11,506 bases of DNA from JAZNLR01 sp045579195 (GTDB lineage Bacteria; Bacillota; Clostridia; Christensenellales; CAMQZB01): assembly GCA_045579195.1 (NCBI GenBank), contig JAZNLR010000145.1:1-11506 (forward strand). Direction: 5' to 3'. How positions within the stretch are numbered: the first letter of the stretch is position 1; each line of letters opens with the position of its first letter. Shown one piece after another: positions 1-7,951 of the stretch. A model generated the notes under the pieces. It had not been told where the DNA came from, searched no databases, and worked only from the letters and a program-made list of their open reading frames with translations. A program made the translations under genes and the position numbers.

Positions 1-2
1 AC

Positions 3-1247
3 TGCGGTCGCCTGATCAGCGCCTTCCGTTATACACACACGAAAGTGGTCACGCCAATGATGACGTACGACCTCGAGAACAAGATGGAGCGCAAGTTCTT
101 CCAGGACGAGCTGCTTCGCGGGCGTGACTATTTAGAGTACACGAAGGAGATCCTTCTTCGCGGTCGCGTTGCTGCTGTGAAGCGTGGGTGCTATATCGGG
201 AACCATCCACCATACGGCTTTAATAAAGTGAAACGAGACAAGGACCACACTCTTGAGATAAACGAAGAAGAAGCGGAGATCGTCCGCCTGGTGTTCGACC
301 TTTACGCCAAGGAAGGCGTGACGCCTGGGCGCATAGCCATCCGCTTGAACCAGATGGGCGTGCCATCACCCCGTGGCGGGAAGTGGATCAAGTGTTCAGT
401 TCGTAACATTTTAGACAACCAACACTACAACGGACAAGTCGTTTTCAACAAGAAGAAAAGCACCACCGTCCTGGAGAACGGTGAGCGCGTCGTCAAGCGC
501 TTATCCCAGCCCGAGGAGGACGTAATCGTCGCAGAGGGTAAGCATCGCGCCATCGTTTCGCCAGAGATCTGGAAGGCGGCGCAGGACCTCATCGCAAAGA
601 ACCCGAGCAACAAGTTCACGCACCCGCTCAAGAACCCCTACAGCGGCGTGCTTGTATGCGGGAAGTGTGGCCACTCGCTGTTCCACCACCCCTACAAGCA
701 CTCAGAGGACAGACTGGAGTGCCGAACAGTTCCGAGATGCTTCAAGACGGTGAAGGTGTCAGATATGGACGCGGCCATCCTCACGGCTCTCGAAGAGGCG
801 GAGCTGCCAACTCTGAAGCTCAAGGTGAAGAACGGCGACGGGAACGCGCTAAAGATACAGCAGAAGCTCGTCGAAAAACTTGAGAAGCAGCTGGCTGAGT
901 TCCTGGAGCAAGAAGACCGTCAGTTTGAACTGCTCGAGACTTGCGTCTATACGCAGGCGGTATTTGACAAGCGACACGCTGCCCTGCGCGCAAAGATAGA
1001 AGACTGTCGGGAGAAGCTATACAAAGCGAAGGCGTCGATGCCGAAGTCGGTCGACTACGAGGAGCGCGTCGTGGCTCTGGAAGCTGCCATCGCGATGCTG
1101 AAAGATCCGACTGCCGAACCGAGTGAAAAGAACAGACTGCTCAAGGCGATCGTCGAGCGCATCGAGTACTACGGGCCGCCAGTATGTAAAGGGCGCTACG
1201 AGAAAAACTTCACGCCGTTCACGCTCAAGGTTTTCATGCGGTTGTAA
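3..1247 (+). CDS. Large serine recombinase, 5'-truncated by the window edge
   Basis: This is a site-specific recombinase of the resolvase/invertase superfamily, the type that integrates and excises ICEs, IMEs and prophages. The reading frame is open from the first bases, and the residues before the GTG at 45 (RLISAFRYTHTK) read as normal recombinase sequence, so the true start and the catalytic-serine domain lie outside the window. Counting from position 45, a Recombinase domain spans roughly residues 45-135 (YIGNHPPYGF, then RIAIRLNQMGVPSPRGGKW). A zinc ribbon follows with C205-x2-C208 and C226/C232, then a charged coiled coil at about 265-340. This is the C-terminal plan of large serine integrases. 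The gene ends only a few bases before an interrupted M32 gene, the usual place for an integrase next to its attachment site. No frameshift is visible. The family call is secure; the element type (ICE, IME or phage) is not shown. Confidence 0.93.
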   Translation, partial: CGRLISAFRYTHTKVVTPMMTYDLENKMERKFFQDELLRGRDYLEYTKEILLRGRVAAVKRGCYIGNHPPYGFNKVKRDKDHTLEINEEEAEIVRLVFDLYAKEGVTPGRIAIRLNQMGVPSPRGGKWIKCSVRNILDNQHYNGQVVFNKKKSTTVLENGERVVKRLSQPEEDVIVAEGKHRAIVSPEIWKAAQDLIAKNPSNKFTHPLKNPYSGVLVCGKCGHSLFHHPYKHSEDRLECRTVPRCFKTVKVSDMDAAILTALEEAELPTLKLKVKNGDGNALKIQQKLVEKLEKQLAEFLEQEDRQFELLETCVYTQAVFDKRHAALRAKIEDCREKLYKAKASMPKSVDYEERVVALEAAIAMLKDPTAEPSEKNRLLKAIVERIEYYGPPVCKGRYEKNFTPFTLKVFMRL

Positions 1248-1280
1248 TTTTTTTACGCCGCATATGTACATGGTGTATAG
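1248..1280. other. Probable attachment-site junction of the recombinase element in the M32 gene
   Basis: The recombinase stop is at 1247, and the M32 reading frame on the other strand leaves its family pattern at about 1270-1280. The conserved EADELNYTP is followed by CTYAA and a stop instead of the roughly 130 further residues expected. The segment contains a perfect 8-bp palindrome ATGTACAT at 1264-1271. The position directly downstream of a large serine recombinase gene, inside a broken coding sequence, fits attL or attR. The exact crossover dinucleotide cannot be assigned without the other junction or an empty site. Confidence 0.6.
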
Positions 1281-2341
1281 TTCAGTTCGTCGGCCTCCGT
1301 TCGGATGAGGGAGTTCTCCGCGCGGCAGACGTGCTTGACGAAATCCTGCGCGGTGACGTCTTTGAGCTGCTCGGGGAAAGTCTCCTTCAGCTTGTCGAAA
1401 TGGATCGCCCAGAATGCCTCCGATCTGCCGAGGATGTTCTCATAGAAGCGAGATTGGGATTCGTGCATCGCCATGGAAGCGCCGCCGCCCGAGAAGGTGA
1501 CGTCCAGCGCGGGGTCACACTGCTGTTCGTAAGTCGCGTGGCCGAGCTCGTGGATCGCGGAGAAGATGGAGGATTCCATCAGGTTTTCGTAATAATGCAC
1601 GGTGATGCGGACGTCTGACGTGCCGAAGCCCGAGGTGAACGGATGCTCGCTCTCCTTGATGAGGCCGCGCGTGCGGTCGAAGCAGAGAACGTCCATCATA
1701 TAATTTGCGAATGCGCGCTGCTGTTCGATGGGGTAAGAAAGCTCGGTGAGCGCGGCGGCAACTTCCAGCTTCTTTGCGGTCACTTTGCGAACGAAGGGAA
1801 CGAGCTCTTCCTTCAAAAGGCCGAAGAACGCGTCGTACTCCTTTTGCGTGAAGCCCGGCTCATATTCGTCGAGCAAGACGTCATATCCTTTGAGCTCGTC
1901 CGTCTCAAGGAAGGAGATATACTTGCGCGTGAAGTCGAAGATCTTGCCAAGGTAGGGTTTGAAGAGCTCAAAGTCGTCCGAACGCTTTGCCTTCGCCCAG
2001 ACGTTCTGACTGCCTGCGAGGAGCTTGGACATCTCAACTTGCATCTCCATCGGGATCTTGAGGGTCTTGTCGAGCGACTTTTTGACCTCTTCGATCTCGT
2101 GCTTCAAGACGGGGTCGAGCTGATCGCGCTGTTCAAAGAGGCCGTTGACCGCCTCGATGTAAGCAGGATCGGTGCGCAGGCGGTAACTCTCCTCTGCGCC
2201 CACGCCCATCTGCTCGGAACGCGAACCAAAACAGCCCTCGGGCGCCTCGGTTTCCGAATCCCAGCCGATGATGAACGAGCAAAAATGATGATATAAGATC
2301 TTTTTGCGGAAATTTTCGTAAGTTTCGATGAGCTTTTGCAT
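1253..2341 (-). pseudogene. M32 family metallocarboxypeptidase, C-terminus cut off by element insertion
   Basis: M32 enzymes (Taq carboxypeptidase, B. subtilis YpwA) are cytoplasmic zinc carboxypeptidases of about 500 residues. This frame gives only 362. Family signatures are clear: DEYEPG near 158-163, HPFTSGFGTSDVR at 233-245, the zinc motif H264-E265-L-G-H268, and the third ligand E294 in HESQSRFYEN. The frame runs normally to EADELNYTP and then ends in a few unrelated residues. The missing C-terminal helices probably lie on the far side of the integrated element. The start chosen is the ATG at 2341, preceded by AAGGAG at proper spacing; an in-frame ATG 19 codons upstream overlaps the promoter. 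All metal ligands remain, but loss of the C-terminal quarter probably inactivates the enzyme. It could also be expressed as a shortened protein. Confidence 0.88.
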
Positions 2342-2369
2342 AGTTTTTCTCCTTGTTGTTCTCCTTGAC

Positions 2370-2398
2370 AGTTTACTCCATTTTTCCCTTCCCGTCAA
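2370..2398 (-). promoter_or_regulatory. Sigma-A-type promoter of the M32 gene
   Basis: On the minus strand, TTGACG (2398-2393) is followed after exactly 17 bases by TAAACT (2375-2370), close to the vegetative -35/-10 consensus. It sits between the upstream operon's terminator and the M32 ribosome binding site, as expected for an independently transcribed gene. It was predicted by eye only. Confidence 0.65.
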
Positions 2399-2407
2399 TC
2401 TTTTCAG

Positions 2408-2443
2408 ACAAAAAGCCGCCTTTCGCGAAAGGCGAAAGACGGC
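2408..2443 (-). terminator. Rho-independent terminator of the four-gene operon
   Basis: Read on the minus strand, a 12-bp stem (GCCGTCTTTCGC at 2443-2432 with GCGAAAGGCGGC at 2426-2415, one G-U pair) closes a 5-base loop and is followed at once by TTTTTGTC. It begins 11 bases after the stop of the nucleoside hydrolase gene, so it ends that operon and insulates the M32 gene. Confidence 0.85.
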
Positions 2444-2454
2444 GTTCTTTCCGT

Positions 2455-3537
2455 TTAGTTCTTAAAGAACTGATTGTAGTACTCCAAGACGCAAGCATCG
2501 ATGTAATTTGCGACGAGGTCCTGTTCTTCCGCGAACGAAAGACCGTCCACCGCGTGCACGGAAATAAGGGAGTGCAGTCCGTTCTCGTCGGGCGTGAAGA
2601 CGGTTTTTCCGTCGTCTTGCACAACGACCGTTCCGCGGCCGCCCTCGTCAAAGAGGTCCTTGCATCCCTCCACGGCGTAAACTGCGGTTGCGGGGTCGAA
2701 AGAGTGTCTTGCGCCCTGCTCAACCACGCCGGGATAGAGCATAAAGGACTTGGAGATCGGCGTTTCGTGGCCGTACTTCTTCATAAGCTCTGCGCCCGTC
2801 CACATATTGAATCCAAGCGCGTGCGGAGAGAAGACGATGGGAACGGGGCAGTTGTGAATGAACTTCTGCGCGGACGGAATGTCACAGCGAACGTTCCACT
2901 CGATTCCCTCTTCCCCTTCAAACTTTCCTGCCATCACGACAACTTTTTTGCACTTCGCCTTGAGAAGCTCAATGCCCGAAAGGGGGCTGATCTCGTCCGG
3001 ACCGCTCTCGATGAGCGCCGCAAGGTTGGTGAACACGCCAACGCCGCAGATGATGACCTCATCGTTTTCTGCAAGCGTTCTGCGAAGAACGGTCAATGCG
3101 TTTTCCGCGGGCGCACGGTCTTCCTCGGTTGCAAACCTGTCTGCAACAGCCTTGCAGTAATTCTCGAAAACGCGCATTTCGCGCACGGGCGCACCGATCA
3201 CGGGAGCCGGTCTTCCAAAGAACGAAAAGACGGAGCGGATGCAAGCGATTCCCTCGGGAACGCCGTTGCTATACGTGATTGCCTTGATGTCAACGTTTAA
3301 GTACTTCTCGGCAAACAGGAGATAGCCAAGCGCCATCATATCGTCACAATCTGCGCCGACGTCAGTGTCAAAAATCAGGTTCAACTTCTTCTGTTCCATA
3401 GATTGATCTCCTTTATCGTCTGGGTTTTCTTTATCGTTGTCGGGGTCGCCCCCGAGAGTTCCTATGTCACAAGCGCAAAGCCCCAAGCAGAACACCGCAA
3501 GGAGGATGCACAAAATTCGAATCAGGTTCTTTTTCAT
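2455..3537 (-). CDS. Inosine/uridine-preferring nucleoside hydrolase-like lipoprotein
   Basis: Nucleoside hydrolases cleave the N-glycosidic bond of ribonucleosides to free base plus ribose, using a calcium ion. The signature aspartate cluster is D57-T-D-V-G-A-D-C-D-D66. The substrate motif is present as E213-W-N215 (GEEGIEWNVRCD), the GVFTNLAAL segment at 166-175 matches the GPLTN motif, and D281 in SFDPATAVYA fits the late calcium ligand. The first 23 residues are a lipoprotein signal (MKK, hydrophobic core, lipobox L-C-A-C23), followed by an acidic linker to residue 46, which suggests a membrane-anchored outer-face enzyme. An alternative ATG at 3399 (M47) has a strong AAAGGAG site and would give a 314-residue cytosolic form of normal family length. 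The first start lies 3 bases after the previous stop and lacks a clear ribosome binding site, implying coupling. It is the last gene of a four-gene operon. Confidence 0.88.
   Translation of the reverse strand: MKKNLIRILCILLAVFCLGLCACDIGTLGGDPDNDKENPDDKGDQSMEQKKLNLIFDTDVGADCDDMMALGYLLFAEKYLNVDIKAITYSNGVPEGIACIRSVFSFFGRPAPVIGAPVREMRVFENYCKAVADRFATEEDRAPAENALTVLRRTLAENDEVIICGVGVFTNLAALIESGPDEISPLSGIELLKAKCKKVVVMAGKFEGEEGIEWNVRCDIPSAQKFIHNCPVPIVFSPHALGFNMWTGAELMKKYGHETPISKSFMLYPGVVEQGARHSFDPATAVYAVEGCKDLFDEGGRGTVVVQDDGKTVFTPDENGLHSLISVHAVDGLSFAEEQDLVANYIDACVLEYYNQFFKN
3399..3417 (-). promoter_or_regulatory. Strong internal ribosome binding site inside the nucleoside hydrolase gene
   Basis: The minus strand reads AAAGGAGATCAATCTATG, a near-ideal Shine-Dalgarno 8 bases before an in-frame ATG (M47). 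It falls exactly between the acidic linker and the start of the hydrolase fold. It could start a cytosolic isoform, or be the only real start if the lipoprotein leader is not used. Confidence 0.5.
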
Positions 3538-3540
3538 CGT

Positions 3541-4404
3541 TTAAAGTTGAGCTGCAAGCTCGTCATAGAACGCGCGCGTCATCAGATCGCCGCGACGGGA
3601 TTCCGCCGTGATGGTGATGACCGCATCGTGATCGGGGAACACCACGGACCACTGGCAATACGCTCCGTCCGCGCGGAAGCTGTTATATTCCCCGCGCCAG
3701 AAATAATAGCCGTAATGCGGGGCGTCCTGCGCCTTGAAGCACTCCTCAAGCCATTCCTTGGAAACGAGCTGTTTGCCGTTCCATTCCCCCTTTGCAAGGC
3801 AGAAAAGGCCAAATTTATGCAGCTCGTCGGGCGAGAGCATCAGTCCGCTTGCACCAAAGGAATTGCCAAAGAAATCCGTCTCCCACGTGGGGCGCTTGAT
3901 GCCGAGCGGCTCAAAAAGACGGGGCAACAGGTAAGAAACGAGGTCGCATCCGGCGCGGCGCTGAACGAGAACCGCCGCAAGGTACGGGCCGACGTTGCTA
4001 TAGAGAAAATGCTCGCCGGGGGCATACGGGAAGGGCTTTGAAAACGCCATTCTGATCCAGTTGTCATCGTCGTAATGCAGCTTTTGAACGCCCATCAGCT
4101 CAGGCGTTTCCATCCCGAGGCACATCGTCAAAAGGTCGCGAACCGTCGCCTTTGCAAGGTTTTCGCAGACCTCTTGCGGCATCTCCTTATGAAAGACGTC
4201 CACAAGCTTTTCATCCAGCGACAAAAGACCCTCTTCCTTCGCCATCCCGACCGCAACCGCCGTCACGCTCTTGCTCACGGAATAAACGTTTCTTCTCTGC
4301 GGCGCTTCAAGATCCCAGGAAGCGATCTCCTTGCCATGCTGTGTGGCGCGCAAAGAAAGAAGTCCGATGGGTTTTGCCTTTTCAATAAAACGAGTGATTT
4401 CCAT
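3541..4404 (-). CDS. Beta-lactamase-fold serine hydrolase (class C / esterase-like)
   Basis: This 287-residue protein of the beta-lactamase-related serine hydrolase family (AmpC, DD-peptidase, EstB relatives) carries the nucleophile motif S42-V-S-K45 in NVYSVSKSVTAVAVG and the second motif Y135-S-N137 in FLYSNVGPYL. Family hallmarks LTMCLGM (near 92-98), YAPGEHF and SGLMLSPDELHKFG are present. There is no signal peptide, so the protein is probably cytoplasmic, which argues against a wall-directed or resistance role and for an esterase or amide hydrolase. The third motif (H/KxG) is not obvious; GAYCQW near the end is the likely position. The start is supported by AAAGGAG before ATG 4404. It lies 27 bases after the flavoprotein gene and 3 bases before the nucleoside hydrolase, so it is co-transcribed. 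The substrate cannot be told. Confidence 0.85.
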   Translation of the reverse strand: MEITRFIEKAKPIGLLSLRATQHGKEIASWDLEAPQRRNVYSVSKSVTAVAVGMAKEEGLLSLDEKLVDVFHKEMPQEVCENLAKATVRDLLTMCLGMETPELMGVQKLHYDDDNWIRMAFSKPFPYAPGEHFLYSNVGPYLAAVLVQRRAGCDLVSYLLPRLFEPLGIKRPTWETDFFGNSFGASGLMLSPDELHKFGLFCLAKGEWNGKQLVSKEWLEECFKAQDAPHYGYYFWRGEYNSFRADGAYCQWSVVFPDHDAVITITAESRRGDLMTRAFYDELAAQL

Positions 4405-4431
4405 GTTTTTCTCCTTTCGTTTCGGGTCTTC

Positions 4432-5055
4432 TCACAGCCCGTCGCAGAAGTTGGTGACGTTTCCGCGCTCTACCGTAGGGAGGCCGAGCTGTTCTTTGCC
4501 AAGCGCGATGGACTTGATGAGGAAGGCCATGTTTCTTGCAAGGTTGCGCATCGTCTGCAAGCCTTCCTTGTCCTTCTCGACGTCTTCCGCCGTCGAGCCG
4601 TGCACCTCGTTCCAATAAGAGCTGGAAACGATGGGCATATTTGCAATGGTGAAGTACTTATTGATCTCGTCAAAGGCAGACGTTCCGCCCGCTCTTCGCG
4701 AGGAGACCACCGCCGCACCCACCTTCATCAACTTGGGAAAGCGCGTGCTGTAAAACAGGCGGTCAAGCAGGGAAAGAACGCTTCCGTTCGAACCTGCGTA
4801 ATAAACGGGCGTTCCGACGACGATGCCGTCCGCCGCCTCAAACTTGGGCGCGATCTCGTTGACGATGTCATCAAAGACGCATTTGCCCTTGGTCGAACAG
4901 CCGCGACAGACCGTGCATCCGCGAACGGGATCTGCCCCGATCGAGATGATCTCGGTTTCAATTCCTTCCGAGATCAGCGTTTCGGAAACCTCCTTAAGCG
5001 CCCGTGCCGTACAGCCGTTTTTGCGCGGGCTTCCGTTGATCAACAAAACTTTCAT
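4432..5055 (-). CDS. NADPH-dependent FMN reductase / iron-sulfur flavoprotein family
   Basis: This 207-residue flavodoxin-fold protein binds FMN through the N-terminal phosphate loop GSPRKNGCT (8-16) and GTPVYYAGSNG (81-91). Between them is a cysteine cluster C47-x2-C50-x2-C53-x5-C59, as in Isf-type iron-sulfur flavoproteins of anaerobes, which may hold a 4Fe-4S cluster and carry electrons between ferredoxin-type donors and FMN. SSRRAGGTSAFDEINKYF further on is typical of the family. The start has AGGAGGGGAGCGAA directly before ATG 5055. It is the second gene of the operon, 21 bases after the membrane protein. A soluble redox enzyme is likely; its true electron acceptor is unknown. Confidence 0.9.
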   Translation of the reverse strand: MKVLLINGSPRKNGCTARALKEVSETLISEGIETEIISIGADPVRGCTVCRGCSTKGKCVFDDIVNEIAPKFEAADGIVVGTPVYYAGSNGSVLSLLDRLFYSTRFPKLMKVGAAVVSSRRAGGTSAFDEINKYFTIANMPIVSSSYWNEVHGSTAEDVEKDKEGLQTMRNLARNMAFLIKSIALGKEQLGLPTVERGNVTNFCDGL

Positions 5056-5076
5056 TTCGCTCCCCTCCTATCCTTC

Positions 5077-5853
5077 TCAATAATAGACGTGCAACGTCCA
5101 CGCTCTTGCAAACGCCAGGTTGAAACGCCTGTCTCGTTCCTTTTTGTCGACCTCGGCGGCCCCGGTGGGAACGTACGACAGCACGGAGTACACTTCCATC
5201 AGCTTTTTAAAGTACCGCCGCATCATAAGGCCGAACATCACGATCAAGACGGCCGCACCGAAAAGGAGAATCCAACCAAGCGAGAAGTCGAAAACGTCTT
5301 TTGCGATGAGCGCAACGCTGAGCGCGCAGATGACCGCCGTGATGAGAACCTGGGTGACGTGATGCAAGGTTTCCGTTCCAAAGGAGTTTCTTTTGATAAA
5401 CTTCTTTTTGCTCCAGACCTTTTTGCCGCCTTCCTCAACAAAACTTCCCTTTCCTTTCTTGTTCAAGGCGTGAAAGAATGCGCTTTGAACGGTCTTCTTG
5501 TTGAGCGCCTCTTTTTTGACGTTCATCAGGACGGTGATCGCCTGGCAAGACAGCCAGTATACCTCCTTCCAGACGCGGTACTGCACGTTGATGGCAGAAA
5601 ACAAAACGCCGACGATGCCAACGACAAGGAAGATTCCGCCCTTCACCCAAAGACCAACCGAATCAAGGGAGAGAGCAAACGGAAGAATGAAGGAAAACAG
5701 CGCAATATAGATCGTGATGAGCTGATCTCGCTTGCTCTGCTGCAACGACATCTCGGAATGGGTGTGCTTATAGATGGTTTCAAGGTTGAATTCCTTCTCC
5801 TTGTTGATGACGTCCTCGCCCAACGTGACTTCCCAGTCGTTCAAATGTTCCAT
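5077..5853 (-). CDS. Four-helix integral membrane protein of unknown function
   Basis: I do not recognise this 258-residue protein. It shows two hydrophobic hairpins: helices at about 45-63 and 70-90, then 167-184 and 192-212. Each pair is preceded by an amphipathic charged stretch, and a basic cytoplasmic loop (about 112-155) separates them. The symmetrical plan of charged helix, TM pair, charged helix, TM pair suggests an internal duplication. The N-terminal part (HTHSEMSLQQSKRDQLITIY) loosely recalls SLATT/RipA-like membrane proteins, but this is a weak impression. The start at 5853 was chosen because AAGGAGGAAGAA stands right before this ATG; a longer frame begins 11 codons upstream without such a site. 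It is the first gene of the operon with the flavoprotein, the serine hydrolase and the nucleoside hydrolase. Confidence 0.8.
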   Translation of the reverse strand: MEHLNDWEVTLGEDVINKEKEFNLETIYKHTHSEMSLQQSKRDQLITIYIALFSFILPFALSLDSVGLWVKGGIFLVVGIVGVLFSAINVQYRVWKEVYWLSCQAITVLMNVKKEALNKKTVQSAFFHALNKKGKGSFVEEGGKKVWSKKKFIKRNSFGTETLHHVTQVLITAVICALSVALIAKDVFDFSLGWILLFGAAVLIVMFGLMMRRYFKKLMEVYSVLSYVPTGAAEVDKKERDRRFNLAFARAWTLHVYY

Positions 5854-5894
5854 TTCTTCCTCCTTCTTTGCGCGGCTCTTTCGCAAGATGAGAC

Positions 5895-5926
5895 CGCTTC
5901 CAAGCGCCGAACGGCATTTGGAAACG
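5895..5926. other. Long imperfect hairpin between the M13 peptidase and the membrane protein operon
   Basis: The outer arms CGCTTCCAA (5895-5903) and TTGGAAACG (5918-5926) pair over 9 bp with one G-T. Inside, after a 2x2 internal loop, GCCG and CGGC pair over a 2-base AA loop. No T-run follows on the minus strand, so it is not a standard terminator for the M13 gene. It could be a leader structure of the downstream operon or a weak terminator. Confidence 0.5.
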
Positions 5927-5975
5927 ATCTTTTCTCTTTCATTTCACGACTTCAGCTGATGCCGTTTTTCTCTCT

Positions 5976-7874
5976 TTACCAGATGATGACGCGCTTCTTG
6001 GGCGAGATATACATCTTGTCCGTCTTCTTGACCTTGAACGTGTCATACCATTCGGTGAAGTTTCTCGGTTGCATATTTGCGCGCAAGATCGCAGGGCCGT
6101 GAACGTCGAGGCTGAGGAGAAGCTGTAAGTACTCCGGCTTTGCCTTCATGCACCAAACGCGCGCCCAATTCTTGAAGTACTCCTCGAACGAAGAGTTCTC
6201 TGTCTTGTTCATAATTTCAACCGTGACGGCCATTCCGCCGTTATCTGCCATGTTCTCGCTGACGATGAACTTGCCGTTGACCTTTCCCCAAGGAAGCTCG
6301 ATGCCGTCAAACTGCTTGATCATCGCGTTGATCTTCTTCTGGAAACGCTTGGTGTCGTCCTTCGTCCACCAGTTGTTGATGTTTCCGTTCTCGTCGCACT
6401 TTGCGCCGTTGCTGTCGAATGCGTGTGAGATCTCGTGTCCGATGACCGCACCGATACCGCCGAGGTTCTCGCTTCTCGTCTGCTGCAGGGAGTAGAACGG
6501 GGGCTGAAGGATCGCCGCAGGGAAGGTGATGTCGTTGACGAACGGGTTATAGCAAGCGTTGACCATATGGCCGGGCATTGCCCATTCCTCTCTGTTGACG
6601 GGCTTGTCAAGCTCTGCAAGCTGATTTGCAAAGCGGATCTTTCTCAACGTCAAAACGATGTCGAAGAGGGAGGCCTCTTTGTCGAAGACGAGCTTGTCAT
6701 AAAGTTCGTCCACCTTGTCGGGATATCCCATCTTAACGCCGATCTTGGAGAGCTTCAAAATTGCCTTTTCCTTCGTTGCCTCTTCCAGGAACTCGTTGTT
6801 CTTGATGCGAGACTGATAGGTTTCGATGATCTGATAAACGATTTCGGTGATGTCCTTCTTTGCCTCTTCTCCGAAGTACTTCTTGCCGTAATAAAGGCCG
6901 ACGGGCTCGGAGAATGCGCCGGATGCCACCTGGTATGCAAACTTGTCAAGCGGGGTTGCCGCAGGGATGCCGGAAAGCGCGCGATAGAACATTCCACCGA
7001 TGTCACGAAGCTCTTCCGTTAAGTACGAACACGCGCTCAAAAGGCCGGTGACGAATGCCCAGTGACGGTAAAGCACGAAGGTCTCCTCGTTGAAGACTTC
7101 CGTAAAGCTCTTGAAGTATCTCGGTTCTTCCACGATGATCTTCTCGGGGAGCGTTCCGAAAACTTCTTTCAAGAGCTTCTTGAACGCAACCGGCTTGAGA
7201 AGGGTGCAAACGCGCGTCGTCTTCATCGGGTTATATGCCTTGACGTACTCCGACCATTCCTCTCTGCTCTTGACGAGGTCACCAAGCTTTGCGTCGAAGG
7301 CAAGGGTGTCCGCAAGGTACTGCGCCTGCGCCTCTTCGCTCAATCCCGTCTTGGAGAGAACGATCTTTGCCATGTTCGACCAAAGGCCGAGAAGAGCCTC
7401 TTTCTGCTGCGCTCTTTCGGGCTTATAATAAGATGCGTCGGGCAGGATGACATCCGGGCCCGAGATGCCAACACAGTGATGCTGCGTGTCCTTCATGTCT
7501 GCGCTCACCGAAAGGGAGAACGGCAACGGAAGTCTGTTTTTCAAAAGGGTCACAAGGTTGTCGTTGAAATCCTCGACCGTATCGAGGCCGTCAACTGCCG
7601 CAAGGTACGCCAAAGCAGGCGCGATTCCGTCCGCCTCTCTCTTTTCGACGTTCTTGACCGCCTTATAGATCGCGCAAGCACGCGCGAGATAGTCGTTTTC
7701 GTACGCGTCCTTTTCGCACATCTCTGCGAACTCCTGCATCATCAGCTTCTCAACGTCCGAATTTAAGGACGAGAAGCCGCCCGTTGTCGGCTGATCGTCG
7801 GGGATCACGAGGTTGTCAATCGTCTCCTGATTGACGTGGAGGTACAAATCGTCTTGAATTCTCACCTTTTCCAT
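5976..7874 (-). CDS. pepO: M13 (neprilysin/PepO-like) zinc endopeptidase
   Basis: M13 peptidases cut oligopeptides. Bacterial PepO is a cytoplasmic enzyme of about 630 residues, and this protein has 632 with no signal peptide or anchor. The zinc motif is H480-E-I-S-H484, the third ligand lies in E540-NMADNGG, and the late catalytic histidine is in LDVHGPAILRAN. The substrate-backbone motif reads NACYNP at 439-444 where most members have NAYYNP; the asparagine and the second tyrosine are kept. The C-terminus MYISPKKRVIIW matches the family ending. The N-terminal half is the usual helical lid. The start at 7874 has AAGGAG with good spacing. It follows the DUF4097-like lipoprotein gene after 77 bases, in which only a weak -10-like TATAAC (7910-7905) is visible. 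It probably recycles peptides imported by the cell. Confidence 0.93.
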   Translation of the reverse strand: MEKVRIQDDLYLHVNQETIDNLVIPDDQPTTGGFSSLNSDVEKLMMQEFAEMCEKDAYENDYLARACAIYKAVKNVEKREADGIAPALAYLAAVDGLDTVEDFNDNLVTLLKNRLPLPFSLSVSADMKDTQHHCVGISGPDVILPDASYYKPERAQQKEALLGLWSNMAKIVLSKTGLSEEAQAQYLADTLAFDAKLGDLVKSREEWSEYVKAYNPMKTTRVCTLLKPVAFKKLLKEVFGTLPEKIIVEEPRYFKSFTEVFNEETFVLYRHWAFVTGLLSACSYLTEELRDIGGMFYRALSGIPAATPLDKFAYQVASGAFSEPVGLYYGKKYFGEEAKKDITEIVYQIIETYQSRIKNNEFLEEATKEKAILKLSKIGVKMGYPDKVDELYDKLVFDKEASLFDIVLTLRKIRFANQLAELDKPVNREEWAMPGHMVNACYNPFVNDITFPAAILQPPFYSLQQTRSENLGGIGAVIGHEISHAFDSNGAKCDENGNINNWWTKDDTKRFQKKINAMIKQFDGIELPWGKVNGKFIVSENMADNGGMAVTVEIMNKTENSSFEEYFKNWARVWCMKAKPEYLQLLLSLDVHGPAILRANMQPRNFTEWYDTFKVKKTDKMYISPKKRVIIW

Positions 7875-7951
7875 GTTTATTTCTCCTTTTTATCTTTTTC
7901 TTCTGTTATATTCCTCCGCCAAGGGTTTCTTGTCGGTTGAAATCCTAATTT

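Noticed and set aside
1253..2341. Frameshift or sequencing error as the cause of the short M32 gene
   Set aside because: No continuation of the M32 C-terminus is found in other frames to the left; that DNA is the recombinase gene.
4075..6102. 675-codon plus-strand open frame
   Set aside because: It lies opposite three well-supported genes and the start of the M13 gene, has no family features, and its composition is that of an antisense shadow.
7905..7934. Promoter for the M13 peptidase (TATAAC as -10)
   Set aside because: No acceptable -35 at 16-18 bases; only a very weak GACAAG. Left out as a feature.
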